This document shows positions 61,701 to 64,000 of a stretch of DNA of 64,000 nt, one piece after another. The DNA lies in the NCBI RefSeq assembly GCF_003586445.1, contig NZ_CP030028.1, forward strand, positions 1,006,501 to 1,070,500, in the 5' to 3' direction. Source of the stretch: Bacillus sp. Y1 (GTDB lineage: Bacteria > Bacillota > Bacilli > Bacillales > Cytobacillaceae). Both the position numbers and the translations under genes were made by a program. Each line of letters starts with the position of its first letter. Position 1 is the first letter of the stretch. The notes under the pieces were generated by a model, which did not search any database, was not told where the DNA came from, and saw only the letters and a list, made by a program, of their open reading frames with translations.

Positions 61701-62681
61701 TTATCCAGGGATAATATCCAGCTTTTTACGTAATTTTTCCTCACTAAAGATCCAACCAGTATAAGAGGAAAGGATCTGAAGATCAAGATCTAATTGAACA
61801 ACGGCCACAAATGGGTAATGACCGTTACTGCGATACCTTAGGTCAATAAAACGTACTTCGTAATACGTATCATATTCATCAACTTCCCACCGATAAACAG
61901 GAGAAAACGATAGAAAAGCTGAAAGGTTTTTATCTAGCTTTGCTGCTTCAAGAACTGGGGTCTCAGGAACAGCAACACGTTTAAATTGGTCAAGAATACG
62001 CACTTTGTTATCATGGGCACGTCCAACAAAGAATTGGTTTTTATTCATGACAGCAATTCGCCACTGGTGAAACTTCATGGTTGGAGCAATAATGATATCT
62101 GTTGCATCTGGAACAAGTTTTTTCACCTCATGATAAACCTTTCGCTGAGTAATAAATCGAAAAATATAGTAAGCAACCAAGACGGCATACACACCGATAA
62201 ACGTATAACCAGGATGTGCTCCGAACACCCAAGCAATTATGCCAACAATATGCATCGCAAAAATAAAGGGATCAAACGTGTTAATAATACCAAGCGCTAC
62301 CCATTTAGAAGAAAACGGCCGTAACGCCTGCGTACCATATGCATTGAAAATGTCGACGAAAACATGAAGAAACACAGCTAAAAAGGTCCAAAGCCATAAG
62401 TGAAGTAAATTGGCATCTGAAAATATTGGATAAATAACAGCTGTGATGGCTAAAGGCCAAAGCAATACAGCTGGGATGGAGTGTGTGATTCCACGGTGGT
62501 TACGAATATAAACGGCATTGTTTCTAAGTTTTAATACTGTGTCGATATCGGGGGCTTGTGAGCCAACCAGAGTTGCAATCATGACACTAGTTGCTGTTGC
62601 GGAACTGCTAGCTACAACGGGATCGAGTGTCGCAAGTCCTCCTAAAGCTAATCCCATCACTACGTGTGTACCGGTATCCAA
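61701..62681 (-). CDS. yfhP: YfhP, membrane-bound metal-dependent hydrolase (YdjM/DUF457 family)
   Basis: A 326-residue membrane protein with four or five hydrophobic segments in the N-terminal 185 residues and a soluble beta-rich C-terminus. HRGITHSIPAVL (about 63-74), the family His motif, and an N-terminal DTGTHVVMG hold the presumed metal ligands. It starts at TTG 62681 behind AAAGGAGGGAG. Its place next to mutY is as in B. subtilis. Confidence 0.87.
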   Translation of the reverse strand: MDTGTHVVMGLALGGLATLDPVVASSSATATSVMIATLVGSQAPDIDTVLKLRNNAVYIRNHRGITHSIPAVLLWPLAITAVIYPIFSDANLLHLWLWTFLAVFLHVFVDIFNAYGTQALRPFSSKWVALGIINTFDPFIFAMHIVGIIAWVFGAHPGYTFIGVYAVLVAYYIFRFITQRKVYHEVKKLVPDATDIIIAPTMKFHQWRIAVMNKNQFFVGRAHDNKVRILDQFKRVAVPETPVLEAAKLDKNLSAFLSFSPVYRWEVDEYDTYYEVRFIDLRYRSNGHYPFVAVVQLDLDLQILSSYTGWIFSEEKLRKKLDIIPG

Positions 62682-62897
62682 AGGAATCTCCCTCCTTTTT
62701 AGGAAATATTTAATCCTTCTCGTATCTTAATTTTATCAATAATTTTCTTGTAAAAGTAGTGATAAATCGTTACTTTAAAGTAGTTGTAACATTTACTGTG
62801 TAATCACGGTCCAATTTTAAGATTTCGTAAAAAATGAATGGGATAAGCTATTATATTCCCTTAGTATGTACTTGTTTAATTTTTTGGAGGCAAAAAA

Positions 62898-63992
62898 ATG
62901 TCTAATTCTTTAAAAAACGTAACAAATATAAATAAGGTAGAATTTCAAAAGGATTTAATCGGCTGGTTTGAAAGAGAGCAAAGAGATCTTCCGTGGCGGA
63001 AAGACCAAGATCCTTACAAAGTCTGGGTATCAGAGATCATGCTTCAGCAAACAAGGGTCGATACAGTCATTCCGTATTTTAACCGATTTATCACAGAGTT
63101 CCCTACCATAGAAGCTTTATCTAATGCTGATGAAGAAAAAGTATTAAAGGCTTGGGAAGGGTTAGGTTATTACTCAAGAGTCCGTAATCTTCAATCAGCT
63201 GTTCGAGAGGTTCATGAGCAGTATGGAGGAAAAGTACCCAATACGCCGAAGGAAATTTCCAGCTTGAAAGGTGTAGGTCCCTACACAGCAGGGGCCATTC
63301 TATCCATAGCCTATGGAGTACCTGAACCAGCCGTTGATGGGAACGTGATGCGAGTATTTTCCAGGATTCTTTCAATTTGGGATGATATTGCAAAAGCATC
63401 CAGTAGAAAAGTGTTCGAGGAAGCTGTTCGGGCCTTTATTTCACATGAAAACCCATCATATTTTAACCAAGCATTAATGGAGCTAGGAGCATTAATTTGT
63501 ACGCCAACTTCACCATCGTGCCTGCTCTGTCCGGTTCGTGACCACTGTCATGCCTTCGAGGAAGGAATTCAAAACGAATTGCCTGTTAAAACGAAGGCAA
63601 AAAAACAACGAAAGGTTCAACTTGCAGCGGTTGTTCTTAAAGATACTGAGGGACGAACGGTTATTCAAAAGCGCCCTTCATCCGGTTTGCTTGCGAATTT
63701 GTGGCAGTTTCCAAATGTGGAAATCCATCTTCCTGTTTTAGGGGATAGAGAACAGTTAGTATCTAATCTAAAGGAAGAATATGAAATTCAATGTGATATA
63801 GGGGAGCTTGTAGGCCATATTGAACATGTCTTCTCTCATCTTGTATGGAATATTAATGTGTATGAAGGAACATTATTAACATCTATCAAAACATCAGAAA
63901 CTTTAAAGATAGTTGATCAAGAAGAAATAGAGAGTTTTGCCTTTCCAGTTTCGCATCAGAAAATGCTGCGTCAATTTTATAAAAAGGAGTAA
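62898..63992 (+). CDS. mutY: Adenine DNA glycosylase MutY
   Basis: A 364-residue base-excision enzyme that removes A opposite 8-oxoguanine. The catalytic Glu is in [10 protein letters not shown] (about 46-55), the helix-hairpin-helix is [13 protein letters not shown] (about 117-129), and the catalytic Asp is in [11 protein letters not shown]. The [4Fe-4S] cluster is C-x6-C-x2-C-x5-C ([17 protein letters not shown]). A C-terminal NUDIX-like domain (about 230-364) recognises 8-oxoG. GGAGG precedes the ATG. The gene ends eight bases before the window ends. Confidence 0.95.
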   Translation: MSNSLKNVTNINKVEFQKDLIGWFEREQRDLPWRKDQDPYKVWVSEIMLQQTRVDTVIPYFNRFITEFPTIEALSNADEEKVLKAWEGLGYYSRVRNLQSAVREVHEQYGGKVPNTPKEISSLKGVGPYTAGAILSIAYGVPEPAVDGNVMRVFSRILSIWDDIAKASSRKVFEEAVRAFISHENPSYFNQALMELGALICTPTSPSCLLCPVRDHCHAFEEGIQNELPVKTKAKKQRKVQLAAVVLKDTEGRTVIQKRPSSGLLANLWQFPNVEIHLPVLGDREQLVSNLKEEYEIQCDIGELVGHIEHVFSHLVWNINVYEGTLLTSIKTSETLKIVDQEEIESFAFPVSHQKMLRQFYKKE

Positions 63993-64000
63993 ACGCCACT

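Overview
The window looks like chromosome from an endospore-forming, low-GC Gram-positive of the Bacillaceae. Three things point there: the B. subtilis-like block yfhD-yfhE-yfhF-recX-yfhH-sspK-yfhJ-yfhP-mutY at the right end, complete frl and nas operons of Bacillus type, and AGGAGG-type ribosome binding sites throughout. I see no rRNA, tRNA, CRISPR array, prophage or insertion sequence. Most genes are ordinary core or metabolic genes.

Layout. 1-3.4 kb: the end of a PhnA/YjdM gene, an orphan small protein, a cold-shock protein, a chemotaxis receptor with a sigma-D-like promoter and a small SET-domain protein. 3.6-9.4 kb: a 1832-residue secreted mosaic protein (PKD, MopE-type metal-binding, F5/8C, LamG, four exact 90-residue repeats), followed by a His/Gly/Tyr-rich reading frame without a start codon. 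9.5-13.2 kb: an unknown coiled-coil gene coupled to the ammonium transporter amt, a DUF2935 protein and an AEC permease. 13.2-18.7 kb: a decayed NUDIX gene, an amidohydrolase paired with a GNAT/beta-sandwich fusion of 1020 residues, and yoxD. 19-25 kb: the fructosamine operon frlBONMD and its repressor frlR, with matching operators at both promoters. 25-34.4 kb: nitrate assimilation, nasA divergent from nasBC and nasDE, with TnrA-type boxes. 34.7-40.1 kb: an RpiR regulator, a YjiH membrane protein, an M20 hydrolase, a GNAT enzyme and an N-succinylamino acid racemase, together a probable D- to L-amino acid salvage operon. 40-48 kb: a VOC protein, YwbE, a DUF3231 protein and the cydABDC cytochrome bd operon with Rex-like sites. 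48-57.4 kb: a GerMN lipoprotein, a second receptor, a UMF1 transporter, a phosphodiesterase-like protein, an InhA-type metalloprotease and pepT. 57.5-64 kb: a DnaA-box cluster and the yfh-mutY block, including the unlisted small genes yfhD, yfhE and sspK.

The genes between 9.5 and 40 kb share a nitrogen theme: ammonium and nitrate uptake, nitrate and nitrite reduction, fructose-amino acid degradation and D-amino acid recovery. The control sites fit it: TnrA/GlnR-type boxes at amt, nasA, nasB and nasD, and CodY-like boxes at frl, nasD and the salvage operon. Two families of dispersed palindromic elements sit in intergenic spacers. One copy abuts the pepT stop codon and is shaped like its terminator. 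All product calls come from reading the protein sequence; no database search was run.
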